Source of the DNA: Saccharopolyspora thermophila
GTDB lineage: Bacteria > Actinomycetota > Actinomycetes > Mycobacteriales > Pseudonocardiaceae
Length of the DNA: 53,908 bases
Direction of reading: 5' to 3'
Assembly: GCF_014646075.1 (NCBI RefSeq)
Contig: NZ_BMMT01000024.1
Coordinates: forward strand, 1 to 53,908
Position numbers and translations under genes: made by a program. The notes under the pieces are model-generated. The model was not told the origin of the DNA. It made no database searches and worked only from the letters and a program-made list of their open reading frames with translations. Positions 26,852-34,935 of this stretch are shown piece by piece. The first letter of the stretch is position 1; the number at the start of each line of letters is the position of its first letter.

Positions 26852-27333
26852 CGAGCGACTCCTTCGTTGGTTTCTCGGTGTTTGAAGAGGATGTCTGAAG
26901 TGGACGCACCGGCGGACGCCACGCGCCGGAGCAGCAGGTACATCTGGCAGCCGAGGCAGTAGCCGAACACCGCGTTGAGCAGCGCCGCCACCAGTGCGAA
27001 CGCGTTCGCCACGATGCCCACGGTGGTCCACTCGGCGGCGTATCCGACGGTCGCCACCAGCGCGAACACGAACCCGACGCCCTGGGAGAAGCGGACCGGG
27101 GCGGGGTCCTCGCGGTCGGCCGGGTCAACCGGCGCGAGCCGCGGCTGCACGGCCCGCCTGTATACGTACCCCCATGGATTGAGCCGCAACCCGACGAACG
27201 CGCACATCCCGAACAGCACCGTCTGGGCGGCCAGCACGCGCCAGCTGGAGGTGACCAGGCCGAGGGCCAGGATCACGCTGGTGAACGCCGCGGTGAAGCG
27301 GACACCACGGGGGTCGAGCGTTGCGGCGGACAT
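26848..27333 (-). CDS. DUF4395 membrane protein
   Basis: 161 aa from ATG 27333, with AGGAGG just upstream. About four membrane helices: residues 15-50 hold two, and residues 85-140 hold two more. A conserved CLGC motif sits at the end of the last helix (VFGYCLGCQMY). DUF4395 proteins are often fused or adjacent to rhodanese or thioredoxin domains, as here. A redox or sulfur-carrier role at the membrane is likely but unproven. The stop overlaps the sulfurtransferase start. Confidence 0.9.
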   Translation of the reverse strand: MSAATLDPRGVRFTAAFTSVILALGLVTSSWRVLAAQTVLFGMCAFVGLRLNPWGYVYRRAVQPRLAPVDPADREDPAPVRFSQGVGFVFALVATVGYAAEWTTVGIVANAFALVAALLNAVFGYCLGCQMYLLLRRVASAGASTSDILFKHRETNEGVAR

Positions 27334-27447
27334 GCGGGGCCTCCTGACTGTGGACGTCGATTGCCGAGTCCGTCAGACGGTGGGACGCGCACCCTCGTGG
27401 CCGGCTGGGGCCGTGCGATGAGGTGCAGGACGCGTACTACCGCCCGG

Positions 27448-27522
27448 TCAGTGCCCGCAACACAGGCTGCTGCCCACGCGGCACAGATCGACCGCGCGCC
27501 TTCGGGTCAGCAGTACATGCAC
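27448..27522 (-). CDS. Putative Cys-containing leader peptide of the sulfur operon
   Basis: A 24-codon ORF, GTG 27522 to TGA 27450-27448, about 115 bases before DUF4395. The product contains LLTRRRAVDLCR and ends SSLCCGH. It carries the Arg-rich RRxxVDLxR pattern known from actinobacterial sulfur-gene leader peptides (RHVDL-type), and three Cys, two of them adjacent. Such leaders are thought to sense Cys supply by ribosome stalling. It is too short for ordinary gene finding. The ribosome-binding site is weak, and a small CCGTC/GACGG hairpin lies between it and the first gene. Attenuation is inferred. Confidence 0.7.
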   Translation of the reverse strand: MHVLLTRRRAVDLCRVGSSLCCGH

Positions 27523-27598
27523 GGCTCGGAGGTTACCGGTTGGACCGATCGGCGGGAAGTTCGTTCACTGGGTGAGACGTGTGTCGCGCACCTCTGGG

Positions 27599-28030
27599 TC
27601 ACAGGTGGGGTTGGAGGGCGACCGCGAGCTCGTCGCGGCGCGGGACGCCGCGGACGCGGAACAGCTCCCGCCCGGTGCGGTCCAGGATGAGCGTGGTCGG
27701 CGTGGTGTGCACCCGCAACGGGGTGGACCATTCGGGGTGGTCGGTGAGGTCCACCTCCACGTGCCGCAGGCCCGCGGTGCGCTGCGCCAGGTCGGACAGC
27801 AGGATGCGGGTGTGGCGGCACGGGGCGCAGAACGTGGTGGACAGCTGCAGCAGCGTCACCTTCGCGTCCGGCGCGTCGGCGAGTTGCGCGCGCAGCTCCT
27901 CGGGTAACTGGTCGTGCACGATCTCCTCGCTGGTCGTCGCGCGCACCCGGCCCTGCCGCGCCCGCCACACCAGGCCGAAGCCGACGGCCACGGCGACGGC
28001 GACCAGCAGCGCCCAGGTCCCGGCGTTCAC
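27599..28030 (-). CDS. Membrane-anchored thioredoxin-like protein (ThiX-like)
   Basis: 143 aa from GTG 28030. One N-terminal membrane helix (residues 4-22), then a thioredoxin fold with the redox motif CAPC at Cys68-Cys71 (TFCAPCRHTR) and the cis-Pro segment VHTTPTTLIL. The domain faces outward or inward depending on topology; the positively charged RARQGR after the helix suggests the fold is cytoplasmic. It matches mycobacterial ThiX in position. The start overlaps the lmeA-like stop (GTGA), so the two are coupled. Confidence 0.88.
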   Translation of the reverse strand: MNAGTWALLVAVAVAVGFGLVWRARQGRVRATTSEEIVHDQLPEELRAQLADAPDAKVTLLQLSTTFCAPCRHTRILLSDLAQRTAGLRHVEVDLTDHPEWSTPLRVHTTPTTLILDRTGRELFRVRGVPRRDELAVALQPHL

Positions 28031-28893
28031 CCCGTGGTCACCCCGTTCCCGCTGATGGTGACGTTGTCCGCGGTGCCCTCGATGACCAGCGCGCCGCGCT
28101 CGGCGCGCACCGCGGTCGGCTGCAGCTGGAACGGCAGCGCCCCGGGATCGAGGGTGGTGCTGAACTGCCTGAGCACCGACTGCTCGAAGATCTCCGGCAG
28201 CTCGATGGGGCCCAGCGCGCTGTTGTTCAGGTCGAGCTTGCGGGGCTCGATCTGCATCGTGTCGCCCACCAGCGACAGCACCGCGATGACCCGCACCTTG
28301 TTGTCCGATCCGGCGATGTTCACGGTGCCGTCGAGCTGCACCACGGCCTTCGTGTCGTCGGTGCCGGCGGCCAGCTGCTCGTCGGCCGGGCTGATGTTGC
28401 CGTCCTCGTCGGCCAGCGCGTCCTTGAGCGCCGGGTTGATCGTCAGATCCTGGATACCGATGATCCGGGCGATGTCGGAGGCGCGCAGCTTCACCCGGCC
28501 GGTGAGCTGGTCGACGGTGATGCGGTCCGCGGTCCCGGCCAGCACCTCGGCGGTGGACACCCGCGCGTGGTGCAGGTCGGCCTCGATGCCGAGCTCGTTG
28601 AACTGGGCGACGTGCACCGCGTTGGCCGCCACCTGGACATCGCGGTAGTCACCGGCCACGGCCTGGGTGAGGAACGGGAAGCCGTTGATCCGCACGTCGG
28701 GGGTTTCCCGGAGCTGCAGCTGCGCCGCCATCCGCTTGGCCACCTGGTACTCGGCGAACGCGGCGGCGCCGAAGTCGGCGGCGACCAGCAGACCGATGAG
28801 GATCACGAGGGCGATGGCGAGCTTCTTCACCGAGCGGTCCAATCGGGGTCGGGGCTGGGGTGACGTGCGGCCACCACGACCGAGTGAACCCAC
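28027..28893 (-). CDS. LmeA/DUF2993 family lipid-binding membrane protein
   Basis: 288 aa from GTG 28893; GTG 28830 (VKKLAIALVIL) is a possible later start. One N-terminal membrane helix (KKLAIALVILIGLLVAADFG), then a long beta-rich region of the DUF2993 family (RINGFPFLTQAVAGDYRDVQV, LSLVGDTMQIEPRKLDL). The mycobacterial relative LmeA binds phospholipids and supports lipomannan elongation. The same may hold here if the organism makes lipomannan. It is the first gene of the thiX pair and is divergent from the lipoprotein hydrolase. Confidence 0.85.
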   Translation of the reverse strand: MGSLGRGGRTSPQPRPRLDRSVKKLAIALVILIGLLVAADFGAAAFAEYQVAKRMAAQLQLRETPDVRINGFPFLTQAVAGDYRDVQVAANAVHVAQFNELGIEADLHHARVSTAEVLAGTADRITVDQLTGRVKLRASDIARIIGIQDLTINPALKDALADEDGNISPADEQLAAGTDDTKAVVQLDGTVNIAGSDNKVRVIAVLSLVGDTMQIEPRKLDLNNSALGPIELPEIFEQSVLRQFSTTLDPGALPFQLQPTAVRAERGALVIEGTADNVTISGNGVTTG

Positions 28894-29172
28894 TGTATCG
28901 GCCGCCCACCCGGCGAGGCGGTTGCGTCGCGCTCTCGGCGTGCCCGTGCCCGCCTGTCGAATCAGGACCTCGGGGCAGTTGGCCTGCCCGAGTGTGCACG
29001 TTGGGTGAAGTCTTGATCATGCCTTGTAGAATGCGGCGCCACTGTTCGGCAGGATCACCTGTCGGCATGCGGGATTCCTGCGGCCGGGCAAGGGCCGACT
29101 CGCACAACGGGAAGCCGCGCCACGGCGTGAACTCCGCTGCTTTCCGTAGTGCTCCTAGTTGTGGAGATCGAT

Positions 29173-30072
29173 GTGTTCCACCTTTCCAGGGCGACCGGTG
29201 CGACCGCGCTGATCTGCGCGGCGGTCATGGCGCTGCTGACCGGTTGCGACGAGGGTCCGAATGCCGGCCTGGACTCGCTGGACAGCTCGGAGACCGAATC
29301 GAACCTGTTCACCGGCACCCAGAAGATCGAGGTGAACGGCAAGTCGGTGAACGTCTCCTGCACCGGGAACCCGGTCGAGGACAAGCCGGCGATCATGCTG
29401 CTGCTCGGGTTCGGCGACGGGCTGGAGGCGATGGGCGACCTGCAGAAGTCGCTGAGCGCGCACAACCGGGTCTGCTCCTACGACCGGCTGGGCGAAGGCG
29501 CCAGCGACCAGCCGGACGCCCCGCAGGACTTCGCCAGCAACGGGCAGATCCTGACCGCGGTGCTCGACAAGGCGATGGGCGAGCACCCGGTCGTGCTCGC
29601 CGGGCACTCCATGGGCGGGCTGCTCGCGGCCCGGTACGCCCCCGACCACCAGGACCGGGTCGTGGGCTTGGTGCTGCTGGACGCCACCGGGCCGACGGCG
29701 ATCGCCGACACCCTGGCGCTGCTGCCCGAGGGCGACATCGGCCCGGCAGCGGCCGTGCGCGAGCAGATGATCGCGATGCGCGAGGGCGCCAACCCGGAGC
29801 AGCTGCGGGTCCAGGACGGCGAGGTTCGCGCAGCCGGGGACATCCCGGTGCAGGTGGTCCAGCACGGCAGGCAGGACCTCGCGGCCATCCCGCAGTACGG
29901 GCCGGACCTGGAGCGGATCTGGGCCGAGGGCCAGCGGAAGTGGCTCGCGTTGTCCTCCCGCAGCACCCTGGTCACGGCTACCAGGAGTGGCCACTACATC
30001 TACCGCGACGAGCCGGACCTCGCGATCCAGGCCATCGAGCGCGTCACCACGCAGGCTGCCGAGGAGATGTAG
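29173..30072 (+). CDS. Alpha/beta-hydrolase lipoprotein
   Basis: 299 aa from GTG 29173, GGAG at 29163-29166. A lipobox LLTGC puts the lipidated Cys at residue 25, so the protein is anchored outside the membrane. An alpha/beta-hydrolase domain follows: oxyanion region LLLGFGDG, nucleophile Ser in AGHSMGGLLA, acid region LLDATGP and catalytic His in RSGHYIYRD. Substrate unknown; esterase or peptidase activity is possible. It is a single unit between the sulfur cluster and glnR, and is convergent with glnR. Confidence 0.88.
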   Translation: MFHLSRATGATALICAAVMALLTGCDEGPNAGLDSLDSSETESNLFTGTQKIEVNGKSVNVSCTGNPVEDKPAIMLLLGFGDGLEAMGDLQKSLSAHNRVCSYDRLGEGASDQPDAPQDFASNGQILTAVLDKAMGEHPVVLAGHSMGGLLAARYAPDHQDRVVGLVLLDATGPTAIADTLALLPEGDIGPAAAVREQMIAMREGANPEQLRVQDGEVRAAGDIPVQVVQHGRQDLAAIPQYGPDLERIWAEGQRKWLALSSRSTLVTATRSGHYIYRDEPDLAIQAIERVTTQAAEEM

Positions 30073-30223
30073 TCCTGCCCCAGCGAACCGGGTGGGTGGC
30101 CGAGGCGGCTGCCCACCGCCGGGCCCTTGGCTTCCGACTTGCTGGAAGCTGGGTGTCGCCCCCGTGATCACCCGGTAAAGGTCGCTGGGACGGGTATCGC
30201 CTGGTCGCTGGGGTGTTGGCTGG

Positions 30224-30958
30224 TCAGCGGGTCGGGACCGCTTCGCGGTCCGTCTGGTCGGCGGTCTCCAGCTCCGCCTCCAGCGGGGACACCGCGCTCT
30301 TCGGGCGGACGAACTTGTAGCCCACGTTGCGGACCGTGCCGATCATCGAGTCGTGCTCCGGGCCGAGCTTCGCGCGCAGCCGCCGCACGTGCACGTCCAC
30401 CGTCCGGGTGCCGCCGAAGAAGTCGTAGCCCCACACCTCCTGCAGCAGCTGGGCGCGGGTGAACACGCGGCCCGCGTGCTGCGCGAGGAACTTCAGCAGC
30501 TCGAACTCCTTGTAGGTGAGCTCCAGCGCCCGCCCCTTGAGCCGCGCGGTGTAGGTGGCCTCCTCGATCACCAGGTCACCAATGCTCAGCGAACCGTCGC
30601 CGGAGGTACTGCCGCGGCGGGAGAGCAGCAGCCGCAGGCGGGCGTCGATCTCCGCCGGACCGGTGGTCGGCAGCAGGATCTCGTCGACCCCCCACTCGGC
30701 GCTGACGGTGACCAGGCCGCCCTCGTTGACCAGCGCCACCACCGGGACATCCCCGGACGAGGACAGCAGCCGGCACAGGTCCCGGGCTCCGGCCAGGTCG
30801 GTGCGAGCGTCGACCAGGACCACGTCGTGCGCACCGGCGGAGAGAGCGGCGCCGGGGTCGGCGGGCACCGTGCGGACCCGGTGCGGCAGCAGGGCCAGCG
30901 CGGGCAGCACGGCCTCACAGTCGGATTCACTGGTCAACAGCAGCAGCTCGGAGCTCAT
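30224..30958 (-). CDS. glnR: GlnR, global nitrogen regulator (orphan OmpR-type)
   Basis: 244 aa from ATG 30958, GGAGG upstream. Receiver domain ([26 protein letters not shown]) with the conserved Asp50, but the usual acidic pocket is not obvious, in line with actinobacterial GlnR proteins that are not phosphorylated at that residue and act as dimers. The winged-helix domain follows: [20 protein letters not shown], then [16 protein letters not shown]. GlnR controls glutamine synthetase, ammonium and nitrate genes. No kinase partner is adjacent. A GTCAC-N6-GAAAG half-site lies in its upstream region. Confidence 0.93.
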   Translation of the reverse strand: MSSELLLLTSESDCEAVLPALALLPHRVRTVPADPGAALSAGAHDVVLVDARTDLAGARDLCRLLSSSGDVPVVALVNEGGLVTVSAEWGVDEILLPTTGPAEIDARLRLLLSRRGSTSGDGSLSIGDLVIEEATYTARLKGRALELTYKEFELLKFLAQHAGRVFTRAQLLQEVWGYDFFGGTRTVDVHVRRLRAKLGPEHDSMIGTVRNVGYKFVRPKSAVSPLEAELETADQTDREAVPTR

Positions 30959-31288
30959 GGAGGGGCCTCCGTCCCAAGGCGAGAACAACCGACGCGGGAG
31001 AGCAGCCATCCGCAACCGGCGGATGACGCGGCGTCGTTGCCTGTGGATGGCAAGGAGAATAACCGACAAGCGGCGGAAAAACCCAGGTCCAACCGGCGGG
31101 CGTCACAATTGTGAAAGTTTCGCGAACCCTTGTTTCGAACAGGTGTCACGCCCACCCGGTCGCGCTCACCGCCACCGACGGTACCCGCTGCGCGGACGGC
31201 GTTGCCGCCAGCGCTGTCCTGGAAAGCCAAACCCGGTGGCGCTGCGATGCGGAGCCGTGACCACCCACTTCAGGCGCATGTGCAACGT
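30959..31288. other. Upstream region of glnR and 3' side of the permease gene
   Basis: About 330 bases without a supported gene. It holds the AT-rich segment 31040-31145, likely the glnR promoter, with the palindrome and half-site listed next. Minus-strand short frames here continue the glnR reading without a start signal. Confidence 0.5.
31102..31117. promoter_or_regulatory. GlnR-type half-site overlapping a 12-base palindrome
   Basis: GTCAC, six bases, GAAAG matches the gTnAC-N6-GaAAc half of a GlnR box. Positions 31103-31114 are also the perfect palindrome TCACAATTGTGA. It lies about 145 bases before the glnR ATG. GlnR autocontrol is possible; the second half-site is poorly matched. Confidence 0.4.
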
Positions 31289-32512
31289 TCACCTGGTGCG
31301 GTGGCGCCACCACCAGAAGGCTGTGCCGGCCGCGAAGCAGGCCACGCCCGTCGCCACCGCCGTCCACGGCAGCGAGAACGCGAGCACCACGCAGCCCACG
31401 AGCCCCACCACCGGAAGGGCCTGGGGGAACCAGCGCTGCGAACGTGGCAGCGTGAAAGCCGAGGCGTTGGCGATCGCGTAGTACACCAGCACACCGAAGG
31501 ACGAGAACCCGATCGCTGCGCGCAGGTCGGTGACCAGCACCAGCAGCACCACCGCCGCGGTGATCACCAGCTCCGCCCGGTGCGGCGTGCCGAACCGCGG
31601 GTGCACCGCCGCCAACCCCGCGGGCAGGTCCCGCTCCCGCGCCATCGCCAACGTCGTCCGCCCCACTCCCGCGAGCAGCGCCAACAGGGCCCCGAGCGCG
31701 GCGACCCCGGCTCCCGTGACCGCCACCGGCGACAGCTGCGGCCACTGGCCCGACCGCAGCGCATCCACCAGCGGAGCGGGTGACGCGGCGAGTCCCGCCG
31801 ACCCCAGCGCCGCCAGCAGCGACACCCCGACCACCAGGTACAGGCACACCACGAGGCCCAACGCGATCGGGATCGCCCGCGGGATCGTGCGCCGCGGGTC
31901 GCGCACCTCCTCCCCGAGCGTGGCGATGCGGGCGTAGCCCGCGAACGCGAAGAACAGCAGCCCGGCGGACTGCAGGACGCCCAGCGGCGCCGGGGCCGAG
32001 ACCGCCGGGACGGCCGGGGCGCCGCCGAACCAGATCGCCGTGAGCACCACCGCGAGCGCGGCGAGGGTGATCCCGAGCAGGATGCGGGCGAGTTTCGCGG
32101 TGCGGGTCACGCCGGCGTAGTTGACGGCGCCGAGGACCGCGGCGAACGCCGCGGCGGCGAGCTCCCGGTGCCCGGGCACGAGGTAGGCGGCGGCGGTCAG
32201 CGCCATCGCCGCGCAGGACGCCGTCTTGCCGATCACGAACCCCCACCCGGCGAGGTAGCCCCAGAACGGGCTGAGCCGTTCGCGGCCGTAGACGTAGGTG
32301 CCGCCCGCCGCCGGGTACCGCGCGGCGAGGACCGCGGAGCTGCTCGCGTTGCAGAAGGCGACGATCGCGGCGACCAGCAGGCCGATCAGCAGGGCCGGGC
32401 CCGCGGCCGCGGCTGCCGGGGCGAAGACGCTGAACAGTCCGGCGCCGATCATGGAGCTGAGACCGATCACGACGGCGTCGGTGGTGCCCAGCCGCCGGTG
32501 GAGTGGAGGCAC
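31289..32512 (-). CDS. APC-superfamily amino acid permease
   Basis: 407 aa, about 12 membrane helices. The head TDAVVIGLSSMIGAGLFSVFAP carries the GxG substrate-binding motif of helix 1. Other APC segments are FAFAGYARIATLGEEVRDPRRTIPRAI and YYAIANASAFTLP. It is in the LAT/basic amino acid-like branch. The GTG start at 32512 is 42 to 60 bases from the divergent mshD start, so the two share a promoter region. Placement next to glnR suggests nitrogen-regulated uptake, but this is inference. Confidence 0.9.
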   Translation of the reverse strand: MPPLHRRLGTTDAVVIGLSSMIGAGLFSVFAPAAAAAGPALLIGLLVAAIVAFCNASSSAVLAARYPAAGGTYVYGRERLSPFWGYLAGWGFVIGKTASCAAMALTAAAYLVPGHRELAAAAFAAVLGAVNYAGVTRTAKLARILLGITLAALAVVLTAIWFGGAPAVPAVSAPAPLGVLQSAGLLFFAFAGYARIATLGEEVRDPRRTIPRAIPIALGLVVCLYLVVGVSLLAALGSAGLAASPAPLVDALRSGQWPQLSPVAVTGAGVAALGALLALLAGVGRTTLAMARERDLPAGLAAVHPRFGTPHRAELVITAAVVLLVLVTDLRAAIGFSSFGVLVYYAIANASAFTLPRSQRWFPQALPVVGLVGCVVLAFSLPWTAVATGVACFAAGTAFWWWRHRTR

Positions 32513-32571
32513 GCGATGTTCCTAGCGCCGCACCCGGGTCCGGGGCAAGGAACGTGGGTAACGTCGAGGGC

Positions 32572-33525
32572 GTGCAGCTGACGTGGCGGAACGGATTGGA
32601 CAGCAGCGAGGCGGCCGAGGTGATGGGCCTGCTCGACAAGACCGCGCAGGCCGACGGGGTGGCCCCGGTCGGGGAACACGTGATCCTGCGGCTCAAGGCG
32701 CACCGGGACGTGATCCACCAGATCGAGCCGGTGCAGGCCGACGTGCGCTCCGAGCACTTCGTGGTGCGCGACACCGGCGGCGTGCTGATCGGGTACGCGC
32801 ACCTGGACACCGAGCACGAGAAGGCGACCGGGCAGCTGGTCGCCGAGTTGGCCGTGCACCCCGACCACCGTCGCAGGGGTGCCGGGACGCGCCTGGTGGA
32901 GGCACTGCTGGAACGCGCCGAGTTGTCCCTGGAGCCCGCGCCCGATCTGGGCCGGCTGCGGATCTGGTCGCACGGCGAGCACCCGGGCGCGCTGCGGTTG
33001 GCCGAGCGCTACGGGTTCAGCCGACCGCGGGAGCTGTGGCGGATGGGCCGGGACCTCACCGAACCGGCGTTGCCGGTGGTGGAGTTGCCGGAGGAGGTGC
33101 GTATCCGCACGTTCCGGGTGGGCCGGGACGAGGCGGCGGTGGTGGACGTCAACCGCCGGGCGTTCGCCTGGCACCCGGAGCAGGGCGGCATGACCGAGCA
33201 GGACCTGCGCATCAAGGAGCGCGAGGAGTGGTTCGACGCCGCCGGTTTCTTTCTCGCCGTGGATGCGCACGATCGGCTGCTCGGCTTCCACTGGACGAAG
33301 GTGCACCCCGACGGGATGGGAGAGGTGTACGTGGTCGGCGTCGACCCCTCGGCGCAGGGCGGCGGCCTGGGGAGGTCACTGACAGTGTCCGGTCTACGAC
33401 ACCTGCGCAACACTGGGTGCCGTCGGGTGATGCTCTACGTCGAGGCTGACAACGCTCCGGCCATCAAGGTCTACCAGCGTTTGGGGTTCGAGAAATGGGA
33501 TACGGATGTGCAATTCGGTCGTTGA
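32572..33525 (+). CDS. mshD: Mycothiol synthase
   Basis: 317 aa from GTG 32572 (VQLTWRN), chosen by fit to the typical family start; GTG 32554 is an alternative and neither has a clear ribosome-binding site. Two GNAT acetyltransferase domains. The first has VAELAVHPDHRRRGAGTRLV and the second GEVYVVGVDPSAQGGGLGRSL, each with the acetyl-CoA loop. MshD acetylates Cys-GlcN-Ins, the last step in mycothiol, the main actinobacterial thiol. It sits directly upstream of pstS, as in mycobacteria. Confidence 0.94.
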   Translation: MQLTWRNGLDSSEAAEVMGLLDKTAQADGVAPVGEHVILRLKAHRDVIHQIEPVQADVRSEHFVVRDTGGVLIGYAHLDTEHEKATGQLVAELAVHPDHRRRGAGTRLVEALLERAELSLEPAPDLGRLRIWSHGEHPGALRLAERYGFSRPRELWRMGRDLTEPALPVVELPEEVRIRTFRVGRDEAAVVDVNRRAFAWHPEQGGMTEQDLRIKEREEWFDAAGFFLAVDAHDRLLGFHWTKVHPDGMGEVYVVGVDPSAQGGGLGRSLTVSGLRHLRNTGCRRVMLYVEADNAPAIKVYQRLGFEKWDTDVQFGR

Positions 33526-33614
33526 TCGATCGTTGCCGTCAGTTACCAGCTAAGCGTTGGTGATCCTTCCGGTTTCCCTCGAAGGAGTGTGGCCCTGCTT
33601 ACTTAGCGTGCTTT

Positions 33615-33636
33615 GTTCACCTTCCGTTCACTTCAA
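33615..33636 (+). promoter_or_regulatory. PHO box (PhoP-binding direct repeats) before pstS
   Basis: Two adjacent 11-base units, GTTCACCTTCC (33615-33625) and GTTCACTTCAA (33626-33636). They match the actinobacterial PhoP repeat GTTCACC. They stand about 114 bases before the pstS start. This predicts induction of pstSCAB by phosphate starvation. Confidence 0.8.
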
Positions 33637-33749
33637 TGGCGAAGAGAGTCCACCCCGACTCCCTAACGTCCGGTTCCGAGCGGCACCGACGCGCGGGCCC
33701 GCGCCTGCTTGGCCGCGCAACCGCAGGTGTTTCCGAGTGGAGGAACCAA

Positions 33750-34865
33750 GTGAAGATCAAGCGGCACAGCGCCGCGTTCGCCGTCCTCACCGCCGGCGCG
33801 CTCGTGCTCGCCGGCTGCGGTACCGATCAGAACGTCCCGCAGGGCGGTGGCAACCCCGCCCTCGACAACCTGCAGGTCGAGTGCGGCACCAAGCCGGTTT
33901 CCGGTGAGGGTTCCTCGGCGCAGAAGAACGCCGTCGACGTCTTCGCCCGCGACTACGGCCTCAAGTGCCAGGGCCAGACCGTCAACTACACCAAGTCGGG
34001 TTCCGGCAAGGGCGTGGCGGCCTTCACCGCCGCCCAGGTCGACTTCGGCGGTTCCGACTCGCCGCTGAGCGAGGAGAAGGGCGAGGTCGCCAGGGCCGCC
34101 GAGCGTTGCCAGGGCAACCCGGCCTGGAACATCCCGATGGTGTTCGGCCCGGTCGCCATCGCCTACAACCTGCCCGGCATCACCGACCTGACCCTCAACG
34201 CCGACGTGGTCAGCAAGATCTACCAGGGCCAGATCAGGAAGTGGGACGACCCGGCGATCAGGGCGCTGAACCCGAACGCGCAGCTGCCGGCCACCGACAT
34301 CGTGCCGTTCTTCCGCTCGGACGAGTCGGGCACCACCGAGAACTTCCAGAAGTACCTGACCACCGCCACCGGCGGGGCCTGGGCTGGCAAGGGCAAGACC
34401 TTCCAGGGCGGGCCCGGCGTCGGCCAGGGCCGCGACGGCAGCGACCAGGTCGCCCAGTCCGTCAAGGCCACCCAGGGCGGCATCACCTACGTCGAGTGGT
34501 CCTTCGCCAAGAACCTCGGCCTGGGCATCGCCAAGATCGACAGCGGGGCCGGCCCGGTGGAGCTGACCACCGCCAACGTCGGCAAGGCCATCGAGGCCGC
34601 CCAGGTCGACGGCCAGGGCCACGACCTGCGGGTCAACCTCGAGTCGATCTACGGCAACAAGTCGGCGGGCGTCTACCCGATCGTCCTGAACACCTACGAG
34701 ATCGTCTGCTCGAAGGGCTACGACCCGGAGACCACCAAGGCCGTGAAGGCGTTCCTGACGGTGGCCGCCAACGCCGACCCCCAGCAGCTCGAGAAGGCCG
34801 GCTACGTGCCGCTGCCGGATGCCTTCAAGGGCAAGGTTCTCGCGGCCGTCAACGCCATCTCGTGA
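33750..34865 (+). CDS. pstS: Phosphate ABC transporter substrate-binding lipoprotein PstS
   Basis: 371 aa from GTG 33750 with GGAGG 6 bases upstream; the reading from 33636 is not needed. Lipobox VLAGC puts the lipidated Cys at residue 23. Phosphate-binding segments are visible: SGEGSSAQ, YTKSGSGKG, DFGGSDSPLS and RSDESGTTENFQ. It captures phosphate outside the cell and hands it to PstCA. Headed by a PHO box and followed in order by pstC, pstA and pstB. Confidence 0.96.
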   Translation: MKIKRHSAAFAVLTAGALVLAGCGTDQNVPQGGGNPALDNLQVECGTKPVSGEGSSAQKNAVDVFARDYGLKCQGQTVNYTKSGSGKGVAAFTAAQVDFGGSDSPLSEEKGEVARAAERCQGNPAWNIPMVFGPVAIAYNLPGITDLTLNADVVSKIYQGQIRKWDDPAIRALNPNAQLPATDIVPFFRSDESGTTENFQKYLTTATGGAWAGKGKTFQGGPGVGQGRDGSDQVAQSVKATQGGITYVEWSFAKNLGLGIAKIDSGAGPVELTTANVGKAIEAAQVDGQGHDLRVNLESIYGNKSAGVYPIVLNTYEIVCSKGYDPETTKAVKAFLTVAANADPQQLEKAGYVPLPDAFKGKVLAAVNAIS

Positions 34866-34935
34866 GTAACCCGGGTCGCACTTGACCAGGGCGAACAGCG
34901 GGTCGAACACACGAAGTGAGAGGCTGCACGAAGCA

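Noticed and set aside
29000..29040. Sigma-70-type promoter TTGATC...TAGAAT before the lipoprotein hydrolase
   Set aside because: The spacing between the two hexamers is only 8 bases, too short for a functional pair.
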